From Nostoc sp. FACHB-892 (GTDB lineage Bacteria > Cyanobacteriota > Cyanobacteriia > Cyanobacteriales > Nostocaceae), in assembly GCF_014698795.1 (NCBI RefSeq), contig NZ_JACJTR010000012.1:1-64000 (forward strand): a stretch of 64,000 nt of DNA, read 5' to 3'. The notes beneath the pieces were generated by a model. The model was given only the letters and a program-made list of their open reading frames with translations, did no database searches and had not been told where the DNA came from. A program made the translations under genes and the position numbers. Shown piece by piece: positions 26,281 through 36,393 of this stretch (the stretch's first letter is position 1; each line of letters starts with the position of its first letter).

Positions 26281-27003
26281 ATGAACAAAACTGTTGAAGT
26301 TCTACCGGATCAGCCAGCGCTGGTTGCACGAGCGCTAGAATTAATATTGTCTAAGTTAGAAACTGCCATTGAGCAACGGGGGCAGTTTACTATTGCCTTA
26401 TCGGGCGGCAGTACACCTAAACCGTTATACGAAGCGATCGCTACTCAAAAACTGCCTTGGGAAAAAATTCATATATTTTGGGGCGATGAGCGTTACGTAC
26501 CACCAGATCACCCCGATAGCAATGAACTGATGACGCGTCGGGCATGGCTAGATCGCATTGACATCCCAGCAGCTAACATTCACCCTGTACCCACCTTGGA
26601 AGCCAATCCAGAACTAGCTGCTGCTAAGTATGAACAACATCTCAAAGAATTTTTCAATTCTTCTGGGGTCGAGTTTCCCTCATTGGATGTAGTATTACTA
26701 GGAATGGGTGATGATGCACATACCGCATCTTTGTTTCCCCACACAGAGGCTCTCAAAGTACGCGATCGCCTAGTTACCGTGGGTAACAAAGACGGAAATC
26801 CCCGGATAAGTTTCACATATCCCTTCATCAACTCTGGTCGCAGTGTGATTTTTCTGGTTGCTGGTGCTAATAAACGACCAGCTTTGGCGCAAGTCTTTGC
26901 ACCTGTAGCCGATGATTTCGCTTACCCATCCCGCTTAATTCGGCCACAAGGAGAACTTCGGTGGTTGCTAGATGCGGCAGCAGGTTTAGAACTTCAACAT
27001 TAA
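26281..27003 (+). CDS. pgl: 6-phosphogluconolactonase
   Basis: The 240-residue protein has IALSGGSTPKPLYEAIA, the FWGDERYVPPDHPDSNE segment and VVLLGMGDDAHTASLFPHT, the classic Pgl motifs. It hydrolyses 6-phosphogluconolactone in the oxidative pentose phosphate pathway, a major NADPH source in the dark and in heterocysts. zwf and gnd are not adjacent. An 8-bp hairpin lies just upstream of the start. Confidence 0.95.
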   Translation: MNKTVEVLPDQPALVARALELILSKLETAIEQRGQFTIALSGGSTPKPLYEAIATQKLPWEKIHIFWGDERYVPPDHPDSNELMTRRAWLDRIDIPAANIHPVPTLEANPELAAAKYEQHLKEFFNSSGVEFPSLDVVLLGMGDDAHTASLFPHTEALKVRDRLVTVGNKDGNPRISFTYPFINSGRSVIFLVAGANKRPALAQVFAPVADDFAYPSRLIRPQGELRWLLDAAAGLELQH

Positions 27004-27004
27004 T

Positions 27005-27118
27005 GAGGAATTGGGCATTGGGGATTGGGCATTGGGCATTGGGCATGGCTCAATAGCGCTCCCCCTGCTTCCCCTGCTTCCCCTGCCCCCCCTGCTTCCC
27101 CTGCCCCCTGCCCCTCCC
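27005..27118 (+). repeat. Spacer repeats (GGGCATT and CCCCTGC units)
   Basis: GGGCATTGGGGATTGGGCATT-type units are followed by about eight CCCCTGCTTC/CCCCTGCCC units. Same class as the spacers at 1270 and 37790. Confidence 0.75.
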
Positions 27119-27237
27119 ACAAGTGTCCAATTCATCCTTCCATCAGCAGTAATTGCTAGAATCTAAAGTTAGGGCCGCCTTCTGCTTGCCAGTCCTACCT
27201 AATATTTATGATGATCTTGAACAAAGGCTAAATATCG

Positions 27238-28104
27238 ATGATCGTCTGCCCTAATTGCAACCATCCCAACCCTGATGGCGCTGTCCAGTGTGAAGCTTGC
27301 TATACACCGTTACCCGCGACTACTAATTGTCCCAGTTGTGGGGCAACTGTGCAGGCAGATGCTGCATTCTGCGGTCAGTGTGGCTATAACCTTCACTCAG
27401 CAGGAGTTCCACACGTTCATACTACGGTAGCTACAACAGTTACTCCCGATGTTCCTGTGGAAGTACCGCCGTTAGTACCACCCGATCCCCTGTTAGAACT
27501 TTTACAACCAGATGCTTTGGGAATGAGCAGTTCTACTAACTCCCATCCTCCCATATCATCTTTACCAGCAACAGAGGTGGCAGCTCCCCCAGAACCAGCG
27601 CCACAGGTATCTGTTACAGAAATCAGCCCCGCAGAACCCGTAGCTCAACCCGTAGTCTCTGTACAAAGTATTCCTACTCCACCACCGTTGGAACCAGCGC
27701 CAGCCTCTGAAGCCAAAGTAGCCCCACCAGCAGCACCAGCACCAACTGGAACGGTTGCCAGAACGCAATTGCAGCAGGTTATAGCGCGGTTAATCCACGT
27801 TCAAACTGATCGGCTAATTGAATTGCCGCAAAATCTCTCTGTGATTCATATCGGCAAGCCTAATGACCGAATTCCCCCAGATATAGACGTTTCGGGATTT
27901 CCCAATTCAGAAGTTGTCTCGCGGATTCATGCAGATATTCGCGTTGAGGGAGACGCTCACTATGTAGAAGATGTGGGAAGCTCTAATGGCACTTACATTA
28001 ATAACTTGCCCCTTTTACCAGGGAATCGTCATCGATTGCGACCAGGCGATCGCATTAGCTTGGGTAAAGGAGACTTAATGACGTTCCTTTTTCAACTTGC
28101 TTAA
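27238..28104 (+). CDS. Zinc-ribbon and FHA domain protein
   Basis: The 288-residue protein starts with two zinc ribbons (CPNCNHPNPDGAVQCEACYTP and CPSCGATVQADAAFCGQCGYN), has a Pro/Ala/Val-rich linker of about 120 residues, and ends with an FHA domain (IHIGKPND, SEVVSRIHADIRVEG, DVGSSNGTYINN). FHA domains bind phosphothreonine peptides, so it is likely a partner of Ser/Thr kinases such as the one at 32092. The linker DNA is CCA/GCA-rich, partly like the spacer repeats. Confidence 0.92.
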   Translation: MIVCPNCNHPNPDGAVQCEACYTPLPATTNCPSCGATVQADAAFCGQCGYNLHSAGVPHVHTTVATTVTPDVPVEVPPLVPPDPLLELLQPDALGMSSSTNSHPPISSLPATEVAAPPEPAPQVSVTEISPAEPVAQPVVSVQSIPTPPPLEPAPASEAKVAPPAAPAPTGTVARTQLQQVIARLIHVQTDRLIELPQNLSVIHIGKPNDRIPPDIDVSGFPNSEVVSRIHADIRVEGDAHYVEDVGSSNGTYINNLPLLPGNRHRLRPGDRISLGKGDLMTFLFQLA

Positions 28105-28150
28105 CTGATTTTTCATTAATTGTGACATCAGTCTAGGCATCTTTTGCCCA

Positions 28151-28174
28151 TCCTCCGGCATCCCTTTTGGAGGA
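28151..28174 (+). promoter_or_regulatory. Hairpin covering a Shine-Dalgarno sequence
   Basis: TCCTCC (28151-28156) is perfectly complementary to GGAGGA (28169-28174) with a 12-base loop. GGAGG lies seven bases before the ATG at 28181. In RNA this 6-bp stem would hide the ribosome binding site of the small ORF that follows, the arrangement of RNA thermometers and translational switches. Prediction only. Confidence 0.4.
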
Positions 28175-28180
28175 AAACAA

Positions 28181-28285
28181 ATGAACCGCATCAAACAAGC
28201 GACGGATAACTATGTTGTTCTTGATAACCCTATAGTTGTCAGCCGTCGCTTCAAGGTGCGAATTGTTGCATTGTTTAGCAATTAA
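28181..28285 (+). CDS. Candidate 34-residue small protein
   Basis: The ATG follows a perfect GGAGG at seven bases, the strongest ribosome binding site seen in any spacer of this window. The product is a basic, partly hydrophobic peptide: MNRIKQATDNYVVLDNPIVV, then SRRFKVRIVALFSN. Codons 6-24 (28197-28251) also contain an inverted repeat, AAGCGACGG/CCGTCGCTT, which could mean a structured RNA instead of, or as well as, a protein. I do not recognise the peptide. It lies between the FHA gene and the M50 peptidase gene. Confidence 0.4.
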   Translation: MNRIKQATDNYVVLDNPIVVSRRFKVRIVALFSN

Positions 28286-28445
28286 AGATTGAAAAATAAA
28301 TAACTTCAAGTCAAGTGCAGCAAGTATTTTAACTGTTGACTACATCTAATTTAAATGCTTGTCAGTTTAAGTACATTAGGATAGAGAAAATACACTATCA
28401 ATTTAAGATTTTGAATTTTCCAGAAAATCTAAAATAGAGCGACCT

Positions 28446-29189
28446 ATGAGGGAACCGAGCAGAAATTTTGAACCCTTGCTTACCAAAGAAGCTCCGCCAG
28501 TTGTTGAGCGCATGGGGCTAACCTGGCTAATTGCAGCAGCGATCGCAACTGCTTTACTATGGCAAGTTCCGGGAGGGGATTATATCTTATACCCATTTAC
28601 AATTTTGGCAACTTGGTTTCATGAAATGGGTCACGGCTTAATGGCAGTTTTATTAGGGGGACAGTTTCAGAAATTAGAGATTTTTGGCAATGGCTCCGGT
28701 GTTGCAACTTATGGCATCCGGTCGTCATTGGGGCCAATTGGCCCGGCAATGGTCGCAGCAGCAGGTCCAATGGGGCCGCCTCTTGCCGGTGCAGCTTTGA
28801 TTTTGGCTTCCCGCAGTTTTACAGCAGCAACTCTCTGTTTAAAAATATTAGGGAGTTTTTTGCTATTTTCCACATTAATCTGGGTACGTTCCTGGTTTGG
28901 ATTGGTGGCAATTCCCTTGCTGGGTTTAACAATCTTAGGTATCGCTCTGAAAGCGCCTCGTTGGGCGCAAGGATTTGCTATTCAATTCTTGGGTGTACAA
29001 GCTTGTGTGAGTACGTTCCATCAACTTGATTATCTATTTAGTAGTTCTGCTGGTTCCCTTGGACTCTCGGATACAGCGCAAATGCAAAGGTATTTGCTAT
29101 TACCTTACTGGTTTTGGGGCGGGTTAATGGCGATCGCATCTTTGGTGATTTTAGTCCAAAGTCTCCGCGTTGCCTATCGTTCATATTGA
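28446..29189 (+). CDS. M50 family metallopeptidase-like membrane protein
   Basis: The 247-residue protein has about six membrane helices and the zinc-peptidase motif WFHEMGHG (His59, Glu60, His63) near the second helix, followed by a MAVLLGG segment as in M50B-type peptidases. No PDZ domain is seen. It may cleave membrane proteins or be a membrane maintenance factor. The late HQLDYLF segment may supply a third ligand (Asp). Function in this organism unknown. Confidence 0.85.
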   Translation: MREPSRNFEPLLTKEAPPVVERMGLTWLIAAAIATALLWQVPGGDYILYPFTILATWFHEMGHGLMAVLLGGQFQKLEIFGNGSGVATYGIRSSLGPIGPAMVAAAGPMGPPLAGAALILASRSFTAATLCLKILGSFLLFSTLIWVRSWFGLVAIPLLGLTILGIALKAPRWAQGFAIQFLGVQACVSTFHQLDYLFSSSAGSLGLSDTAQMQRYLLLPYWFWGGLMAIASLVILVQSLRVAYRSY

Positions 29190-29325
29190 TTGACAACTCT
29201 CACCGCTAAAACTGCTGCATAATCATTGTGACGAAGATTTTCAGACGCTAATTACTGAGGAAATGGAGAATTTGCCTGATGATGAGTGATTTTAGTTCAA
29301 AGTAATTGCGATCGCCAACCATTAC

Positions 29326-30330
29326 CTAAGCTGACACTTGAGCGCGAATTTCATTGGCGCAAGGTCGACCATGTTCAACATCAGCAATATTAGCAAAAGT
29401 TGTTTCTGCAATATTGTGGAGAGCTTCTGCTGTAAAAAAGGCTTGATGTCCAGTAATGAGTACATTGGGGAACGTCGTCAGACGCTGGAAAATATCATCT
29501 TGAATAATTGCACCAGATAAATCCTCAAAGAACAATTCCGATTCTTGTTCGTAGACATCCACACCAAGATAACCAATCTTGCCAGACTTCAATCCCTCAA
29601 TCACTGCTTGGGTATCAATCAGCGCTCCTCGACTAGTATTAATTAGCATCACGCCTGACTTAATCTGTTCTATAGCCTCAGCGTTAATCAAGTGATGCGT
29701 TTCGGCAGTCAAGGGGCAATGTAGAGAGATAATATCCGAGTTGGCAAATAGCTCAGGCAATTCTACATACTTTCCACCCAGCGCCTCCAATTCTGGATTT
29801 CGATAAACATCATAGGCGAGTAGGTTACAGCCAAACCCCTTCATAATCTGTCCTAAAATCAGACCGATTTTGCCTGTGCCGACAATGCCTATTGTGCGCT
29901 CATGCAAATTAAATCCCAACAGTCCATCTAGGGAAAAATTGCCTTCTCGAACACGGTTATAGGCACGATGAATTTTGCGATTCAGACTTAAAATCAATCC
30001 CACAGCGTGTTCTGCTACCCCATAGGGTGAATAGGCGGGAACACGCACAACGGTTATTCCTAAATCCGCTGCGGCTTGTAAGTCTACATTGTTAAACCCT
30101 GCACAGCGCAGGACAACCAGTCGAGTTCCCCGTGAGGCGAGAAGCTCTAAAGTTGGCGCGTCAACTTGGTCATGTACAAATACGCAAACCGCCGGAAATC
30201 CGGCGGCGAGGATAGCGGTATCCCGATTTAAGCGGGGTTCAAAAAATACTAGCTCGTGTTGAGTGGAAGAATTTGCAGCTGACAAAAACTTCCGATCATA
30301 GGCTTTTGTACTGAAGACTGCTACTTTCAT
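29326..30330 (-). CDS. D-lactate dehydrogenase / 2-hydroxyacid dehydrogenase
   Basis: The ATG at 30330 has GAGG seven bases upstream. The 334-residue protein is a D-isomer 2-hydroxyacid dehydrogenase: [26 protein letters not shown], the NAD-binding GIVGTGKIG, catalytic Arg in [11 protein letters not shown], a Glu in [11 protein letters not shown] and the catalytic His in ITGHQAFFT. The overall pattern fits fermentative D-lactate dehydrogenase (LdhA). It would reduce pyruvate with NADH in the dark or under anoxia. Confidence 0.92.
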   Translation of the reverse strand: MKVAVFSTKAYDRKFLSAANSSTQHELVFFEPRLNRDTAILAAGFPAVCVFVHDQVDAPTLELLASRGTRLVVLRCAGFNNVDLQAAADLGITVVRVPAYSPYGVAEHAVGLILSLNRKIHRAYNRVREGNFSLDGLLGFNLHERTIGIVGTGKIGLILGQIMKGFGCNLLAYDVYRNPELEALGGKYVELPELFANSDIISLHCPLTAETHHLINAEAIEQIKSGVMLINTSRGALIDTQAVIEGLKSGKIGYLGVDVYEQESELFFEDLSGAIIQDDIFQRLTTFPNVLITGHQAFFTAEALHNIAETTFANIADVEHGRPCANEIRAQVSA

Positions 30331-30537
30331 GCAAAACCTCAAGCTGTATACTGCATAATGTTCGACTACATAATACCTTGGCAGTTACAGAAGCGATGTC
30401 TACGACGAGCCTATGCGGTACTTTTGAAGCATTTCCTTACGCAGATAAACCGATAATGTTATAGTAATATAGGAGATGTCCTAAGATTTCCCTTACTTCA
30501 CGGCATTTGAACGCTCAAATGTGTGGATTATATAGCT

Positions 30538-30622
30538 GGAGAGGTGTCCGAGCGGTTCATGGTGACGCACTCGAAATGCGTTTTGGGGAAACCCAACGGG
30601 GGTTCGAATCCCCCCCTCTCCG
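30538..30622 (+). tRNA. tRNA-Ser (CGA)
   Basis: An 85-base cloverleaf with a class II variable arm. GGAGAGG (30538-30544) pairs with CCTCTCC (30615-30621), followed by the discriminator G. The anticodon loop CTCGAAA is closed by ACGCA/TGCGT and gives anticodon CGA, which reads UCG. The T arm is GGGGGTTCGAATCCCCC. The long variable arm (TTGGGGAAACCCAA) is typical of tRNA-Ser. CCA is not encoded. Confidence 0.97.
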
Positions 30623-30711
30623 TTGAAAATGATTACTAAAGAACTAGATAAGCCGATCGTGTTCGGCTTCATAGATTTTACTTATGATTATTTGCAAGTA
30701 AGGGCGCATAG

Positions 30712-30731
30712 CTATGCGCCCCTAACTATAT
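30712..30731. repeat. Perfect 20-bp palindrome
   Basis: GGGCGCATAG and CTATGCGCCC form a perfect palindrome flanked by TAA and CCTAAC. It belongs to the same class of GC-ended palindromes as 44069-44089 and 49347-49376. It lies between the tRNA and the CapA-like gene. Confidence 0.7.
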
Positions 30732-30862
30732 AAAGGATGTTGTGTGGAACGGTATTATATTTGCGTATTTACTTAGTCAAATATTGTACAATTTGCATTA
30801 AAATATACACTAATAGCACAGATTTATGGGATAAACTAATGCCATCATGTGAGGAGTGAACG

Positions 30863-32035
30863 ATGGCAAACCGCAGCATGGGTAAAGCGCTCTCATTTAG
30901 TTTTATCAGCGTCAGTTTATATCTAGGCATTAGTATAGGAGTCGTTATCAGGCTTGGGCAATCACAGCGATTAAACGCTGCTATTACACCTACTGAGCCT
31001 GTGCAATTTCCATTAGTTATCCCTGAACTTACGCCATCAACAACAGAAGAACAAACCTTTCCAGAGACTATTACTATCAAAGCCGTTGGAGATATTATTC
31101 CCGGCACTAATTTCCCTAACCATAGATTACCCCGGTTTCGAGATAAATTATTACCAAAGTCAGTGAGAACTCACTTGCAAGGATCTGATATCTTGTTTGG
31201 TAACTTTGAAAGTAGCTTAACTAATTATCCCTACACTGCCAAAGATATTAGTCGAGGACAAGTCTTTGCCTTTCGCTCCCCACCTGGATATGCTCGGCTA
31301 TTTGCTGAAGCTGGTTTTAATGTATTTAATATGGCGAATAACCATGCAATGGACTTTGGCCCGGTAGGGTTCAAAGATACAAAGAAAAATCTTGAGGCTG
31401 TGGGCATTGCAACATTAGGCCATAAAAATCAAATTCTTTATCTGGAAGCTAACAATATCCCGGTGGCAATGATCGGGTTTTCTCCTTATGAAATGTATAA
31501 TTCCATTCATAATTTAGGAACAGCCCAAGCACTCGTAGCAGAAGCTAAAAATAAGGCCAACATTGTAGTAGTATCAATGCACGCTGGAGCCGAAGGAACG
31601 GGGGCGCTACACGTTAAAAATCAGACAGAGTTTTTTTATGGAGAAAATCGAGGTAATTCGATTAAGTTCGCTCGAAACATGATTGATGCGGGAGCAGACT
31701 TAGTACTAGGACATGGGCCTCATGTTCCGAGAGCGATGGAAATTTATAAGGGCAAAATGATCGCCTATTCTTTAGGAAACTTCTTAGGATATAGAACTTT
31801 ATCTACAAATGCCCAGACGGGTGACTCAATGATTTTAGAAGTTAAACTCAACTCGGTGGGAGATTTGGTATCAAGTAAAGTTATCCCCGTGCGGATGGAT
31901 AAGCAGGGAATACCTCATATTGATCAGCGTTTTCGGACTGTGAAGCTTATGCGTTATTTGAATGCTCAAGCTTTTCCTAAAAACCCAGTGAAGATTAATA
32001 AGAAGGGGGAAGTTCTTGTACAGAAGATGAAATAA
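30863..32035 (+). CDS. CapA family (metallophosphatase-like) protein
   Basis: The 390-residue protein has one N-terminal hydrophobic segment (about residues 13-33), a short proline/threonine-rich linker and a CapA domain: IKAVGDIIPGTNF, LFGNFESSLT, FNMANNHAMDFG and LGHGPHVPRAMEIY, all metal-ligand motifs of the family. CapA proteins act in poly-gamma-glutamate or capsule formation, but many cyanobacterial members have no known role. The domain is probably outside the cytoplasmic membrane. GTGAGGAGTGAACG before the ATG includes a good ribosome binding site. Confidence 0.9.
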   Translation: MANRSMGKALSFSFISVSLYLGISIGVVIRLGQSQRLNAAITPTEPVQFPLVIPELTPSTTEEQTFPETITIKAVGDIIPGTNFPNHRLPRFRDKLLPKSVRTHLQGSDILFGNFESSLTNYPYTAKDISRGQVFAFRSPPGYARLFAEAGFNVFNMANNHAMDFGPVGFKDTKKNLEAVGIATLGHKNQILYLEANNIPVAMIGFSPYEMYNSIHNLGTAQALVAEAKNKANIVVVSMHAGAEGTGALHVKNQTEFFYGENRGNSIKFARNMIDAGADLVLGHGPHVPRAMEIYKGKMIAYSLGNFLGYRTLSTNAQTGDSMILEVKLNSVGDLVSSKVIPVRMDKQGIPHIDQRFRTVKLMRYLNAQAFPKNPVKINKKGEVLVQKMK

Positions 32036-32091
32036 GGCAATTTCCGTTATTCAATTTTAGATTTTGGATTTTGGATTTTAGATTGAAAAAT

Positions 32092-33702
32092 TTAATAATT
32101 ATTGTCATCTTGTAGCTTGTCCTGAAATTTCTGATTATTCTGGGGTTGAATATCAGTCGGTGAATTTTGCTTTTCTAATGTTGGTACTACTACAGCAGAA
32201 GGATCTGACTGTTTAGATTCTATCGGTGGCGCTACTGGTGGTATAACCACAGAATTTGACGGAATCACCGGTTGAGGCGAAGCAGAATTTTGATTAGAAG
32301 TGGGTGAGTTATTTTGTGGTAATGGTGCGGGGGAAGCATTACGAGATGAACGGATAGCCCGTAGTTTCTCCACTAGCGAGGGTGTGGGAGAAACGTTAGG
32401 TGAAGGTGCGGATTGTTCGGAATCGCCACGTTGTGATTCTTGTGTAGCGCTGCTGGGAGTTTCTTGCGGGGAAGAACGACGATAGCGCCGACGCTGCTTG
32501 GAATTAGGAACAGGTGCTGATTCGGTTCTTGAGGTGGTGTTAGTCTCTTCACCACTCTCTGAGTTAGGTACTTTCGCGGCTGGTTGTTGAGTTGGCTGTT
32601 CAAAAAGGGGCTTTGCACTTGGCTGCGGTTGAAACTTGGGTAAGATGCTAGTGATGCTAAAACCTGCCGTAGCAGCAACTAGAGCTACACCTATACCAAT
32701 GAATATTTTAGATGAACCCTGTTTTTTAGCCGCTACATTTTCCTTAGCGATACCTGAGTTGGGCTGCGCCAACCTAGATGGTCTATGAATGCCATTTTGG
32801 ACAGTTTTTCCAATTAAAGTTGCTGCCTGTTGAGCAGATAAATTGACAGTTGGCACTGCATAAGTGGGTAAGGCTTGCGGTGTCATATTCACCCCATTTC
32901 CAGGTAGCAGTTGTAACCATTCAGCAACTGTCGCTGGACGAAAACGAGATTCCACCGCCATACCGCGCATTATGGCTTGGTTGACAGAAGCACTCAAATG
33001 TGGTTGCAATTCGCGGGGGGAAGGCATTTGTTCGCGATCGCGCAATAATGCTGGCATCGGAACCTGTGCTGTTAACAGTGAATACAAAGTTGCCGCTAAA
33101 CCATAAACATCGGTGGCGGGTGTGCGCGGTGCTTGTGTCAAGTACTGCTCAATGGGAGAATAACCTTCAGAAACCATACCGGTGTGAGTCTGCCTGACAC
33201 CGCCATTAAATTCCCTGGCAATGCCAAAATCAATCAGTACTACTTCCTGGGTTCCTTGACGAAGAATAATATTATCTGGTTTGACATCTCGATGTAGCAA
33301 ACCGTTATTATGCACTACCTGTAAGGCTGCCCCAATTTGCCGGATGTAATGAATTGCTGTAGCTTCAGGTAATGGTATCCCTGGTAATACAAATGCATCT
33401 CCCAAGGTTTCGCCACGAATATATTCCATCACCATGTAAGGCAGTCCGGCTTCCACAAAAAAGTCACTAACTCGGACTATATTTGGGTGGATACACGTAG
33501 CTAATCGTCTGGCTTCATCTTGGAATTGGCGCTCAAATTTCGCGAAATCAGGATGTTGTCGCAGCCGTTCATTGATGGTTTTCATCACCACCTCCTGACC
33601 CAAGTAGTGATGCGTAGCTTTAAAGGTTATACCAAAGCCACCCCGCCCTATTTCTTGAATTAGGGTATATTTTCCATCCTGCAAAATTGTGCCTGCTAAC
33701 AT
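32092..33702 (-). CDS. Ser/Thr protein kinase with membrane anchor
   Basis: From the ATG at 33702 (AGGA upstream) the protein has 536 residues. The kinase domain has GRGGFGITF, Lys41, HRDVKPDN (Asp139), the DFGIA loop at 158 and GYSPIEQY. One membrane helix ([17 protein letters not shown]) lies near residue 345, followed by a long Pro/Ser/Gln-rich outer tail. This is the PknB-like layout common in filamentous cyanobacteria. The tail is low complexity (SSPQE, SPTPS and NNSPTSNQN stretches). The frame continues to 33792 without homology. It is divergent from capA and precedes Omp85 on the same strand by about 380 bases. Confidence 0.92.
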   Translation of the reverse strand: MLAGTILQDGKYTLIQEIGRGGFGITFKATHHYLGQEVVMKTINERLRQHPDFAKFERQFQDEARRLATCIHPNIVRVSDFFVEAGLPYMVMEYIRGETLGDAFVLPGIPLPEATAIHYIRQIGAALQVVHNNGLLHRDVKPDNIILRQGTQEVVLIDFGIAREFNGGVRQTHTGMVSEGYSPIEQYLTQAPRTPATDVYGLAATLYSLLTAQVPMPALLRDREQMPSPRELQPHLSASVNQAIMRGMAVESRFRPATVAEWLQLLPGNGVNMTPQALPTYAVPTVNLSAQQAATLIGKTVQNGIHRPSRLAQPNSGIAKENVAAKKQGSSKIFIGIGVALVAATAGFSITSILPKFQPQPSAKPLFEQPTQQPAAKVPNSESGEETNTTSRTESAPVPNSKQRRRYRRSSPQETPSSATQESQRGDSEQSAPSPNVSPTPSLVEKLRAIRSSRNASPAPLPQNNSPTSNQNSASPQPVIPSNSVVIPPVAPPIESKQSDPSAVVVPTLEKQNSPTDIQPQNNQKFQDKLQDDNNY

Positions 33703-34080
33703 AGAGAGTCCTGAGTCTTGAGTGAGCAGATAAGTAGCGAGTTTTGAGTTTTGGGGGATTTGCAAAAAATTTTCCCTATCATATATGTACATAGGACAGG
33801 GTTTTTGCCTGTCTATCTTACGGGATGGGATGATTTAGTTGTTGGAACTCTCCAAGTGAGAAAGACCTCCCCATGATTACAAGAGTTTTATCTTTATAGG
33901 ATAACGCGAGAGTCAATAAATTCTGGAGTAGAAAACAGACTCAATTTGTCTCCCAAATTTGTGATGTTAGCGAGGAAGGACGGCTTGATTGGCTACTTGT
34001 TACAAAGGCAAAGAGCAATTCAATGATTTGGCTTTAGAACACGAATTTAGTCATCTTTAATACTCTGAATGCTGACTTTC

Positions 34081-36159
34081 TTAAAATCGCTGCCCGATGC
34101 CTAGATGGACTTTGCTTTCTCCCTGGTCATTAATGCCATAGTCAGCCCGGATTAAACCCAAGGGTGAATTTACTCGTACTCCAGCCCCATAACCAAAACC
34201 ATAACCTGGTTTGTCTCGCACACCTGCTGGATTTCCCAATACAGTATCACCAGAACCTAAGTCTGAGGCAAAGTCGGCAAATAATACACCCCCTACTATT
34301 GGTAAGACGGGAAAGCGATATTCTGCGGAAGCTAACACATAACTGCGACCACTCCCTACATCTCCAGAATCGTAACCGCGTACTGAGTTGGAACCACCCA
34401 AGTTAAAGCTTTCGTAGGGCGGTAAATTTCCAAGGACAGTACCAGCTTGGACATTCACCGCAAATACTTGTGGCTGTTTGGTGTTAAATAACTGCACTGG
34501 CAAATATTGGCTGTAATTGGCTTTAAGGCGATTGAGAGAAATATTTCCTTGACCGATGGGCACAGATTGTTCTGTACTCAGACTCACGACGGAACCTTTA
34601 GTGGGATTGAGGGAATTATCCCGTTGGTCTTTGGTGGCGGTGAAGGATACGGTAGTTAGGTCGTCAACGCCAGTTCCACTCGCAGATAGGGGATTGCCTT
34701 GAGCGTCAGTTGAAGTAATATTACCTTGGCGATCGCGAATGCTAGTTCGGGTATAGTTTAATCCTAATGAGGTCTTCCAGTCGTCAATTGGTCGCTGTAA
34801 GCTGACACTTGTGCCAACTTTACCTTCCCGCACTTTGTCGCCGTTAGCTAGCTTAATAGTGTCGTCAAAGGTTTCCGAAACTTGCTGATTACGAAAACCA
34901 TTCACAGTGTACCCCAAGCGATCGGGGTTTGTTGTCCGATAGGGACTGATAAATTTAGTATTAAACTGCAAGTCTCGGCTACTTACACCAATATTCACAC
35001 CTAAAGTATCATTAACACCACCAACATTCTGATCTTGATAGCTGATTGTGCCTACTAATCCCTGATCAGCATTGTAACTACCACCTAAGTTAACACCACG
35101 CGCCCCAGTTTCTTTGAGTTGGTAGACTAAATCTAATTTTGTCGCATCCCCTTCTAAGGCAACATTCACACTTTCAAATAAACCAGTCTGATATAGCTGT
35201 TGTATGTCTTGTTTAACTACATTTTCTTGGAAGATTTGACCAGTTTTTAGTTTTAGTTGCTGTTGCAGGAAATCTGGTTTGGTGCGTCCCCCCACGGGAT
35301 TACCCTTGCTATCAACAGTTTTACCCTCATCGTTGATAAAGCGAAATTTGATATTACTCACCAAGCCTTCAGCGACATTCACAGTGAGAATACCTTGAGA
35401 ACTGGGTTTAATTGATAGCACTCGTGCTAAGTTATAACCATTGTCGGCGTACCACTTATTAATTTGTGCTACTGCTTGTTGGAGTCTGGCAGGACTGATG
35501 GTGGTTCCGATTTGAGATTGGAACTGTTGTTGAGCTACTTGGTAAGTGAGAACTTTAGCGCCAGATAGTTGCAGCGATCGCACAATCACTGGTTGCACTT
35601 GATAAACTACATTTAATCCAGCCTTTGTACTAAAGCTATTCACACTAACATTGCTAAATAAACCTATATCCGAAATTGCAGCTACATCTTTTTGTAGCTG
35701 ACTTTGGCTAGTTTCTCCACCCACCTGGGTTTTAATTACCTGGCGAATAATTTGTTGCAATTCTTGATTAGCTCCCACTATCTGTACATCTGTAGCTGTG
35801 ACTACTAAATTGCTTGCAGTAGTAGAGGTTTTGGGAGATGGGGGAGCAGAGGAGGTGGGGGAAACAGGGAGGATGACTTGGGAATTTAATTGTTGTGCTG
35901 ACTTTAAGACTACGCTGGAATTTTTGTTTGCACCTGTTTGCACGGCGACAGGATTTTGAGAAAATTGTTGTGCAACTATAGTTTCTGGGGAAGCAATCGT
36001 CTCTATCCGTGCGGGAGTGTCTTCAATTATTGGGACTACCAAGTTACCAGCTTTTGGAGTTAGAGTAACGGTTTTGGCAGTTGCAGCCGTTGCTTGCTGA
36101 GTGGCATTGGCAGCAGCTAAAGTAGCTAAAGTAAAAATTGCAGTAGCAGAAACTCGCAT
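34081..36159 (-). CDS. Omp85 (BamA/TamA) family outer-membrane protein
   Basis: The 692-residue protein begins with a signal-like segment (MRVSATAIFTLATLAAANAT), followed by a low-complexity Thr/Pro/Ser region of about 100 residues, then about three POTRA domains (for example VVTATDVQIVGANQELQQ to LNVVYQVQP, and ITGNTV-like strands) and a 16-strand barrel domain ending in a C-terminal Phe (LGIGQRF). Barrel marks include RGYDSGDVGSGRSYVLASAEYRFP and GYGFGYGAGVRV. It inserts outer-membrane proteins or, as a Toc75-type paralogue, exports proteins. The segment at 35818-35880 resembles the GGAGATGGGGGAGCAG spacer repeat. Confidence 0.93.
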   Translation of the reverse strand: MRVSATAIFTLATLAAANATQQATAATAKTVTLTPKAGNLVVPIIEDTPARIETIASPETIVAQQFSQNPVAVQTGANKNSSVVLKSAQQLNSQVILPVSPTSSAPPSPKTSTTASNLVVTATDVQIVGANQELQQIIRQVIKTQVGGETSQSQLQKDVAAISDIGLFSNVSVNSFSTKAGLNVVYQVQPVIVRSLQLSGAKVLTYQVAQQQFQSQIGTTISPARLQQAVAQINKWYADNGYNLARVLSIKPSSQGILTVNVAEGLVSNIKFRFINDEGKTVDSKGNPVGGRTKPDFLQQQLKLKTGQIFQENVVKQDIQQLYQTGLFESVNVALEGDATKLDLVYQLKETGARGVNLGGSYNADQGLVGTISYQDQNVGGVNDTLGVNIGVSSRDLQFNTKFISPYRTTNPDRLGYTVNGFRNQQVSETFDDTIKLANGDKVREGKVGTSVSLQRPIDDWKTSLGLNYTRTSIRDRQGNITSTDAQGNPLSASGTGVDDLTTVSFTATKDQRDNSLNPTKGSVVSLSTEQSVPIGQGNISLNRLKANYSQYLPVQLFNTKQPQVFAVNVQAGTVLGNLPPYESFNLGGSNSVRGYDSGDVGSGRSYVLASAEYRFPVLPIVGGVLFADFASDLGSGDTVLGNPAGVRDKPGYGFGYGAGVRVNSPLGLIRADYGINDQGESKVHLGIGQRF

Positions 36160-36393
36160 AATATTTAACCTAATTAACTGGGAGTTATATCAATTTTGGA
36201 TTTTAGATTTTAGATTAAAAGATTTGACTAAAAGGCTGTTCCAAGAATTTGAAACAATACATTTTTTCCGAATTTGATTTTAGTTGTAGAAAAGTAAAGA
36301 AATAGCGATAATACTAACTTCCAGTTTCTTCGCCGATTTCCCTATTTATACCTCTTACCCAAACAGACAGTTAATTTTGATATTTTGTTTCTT

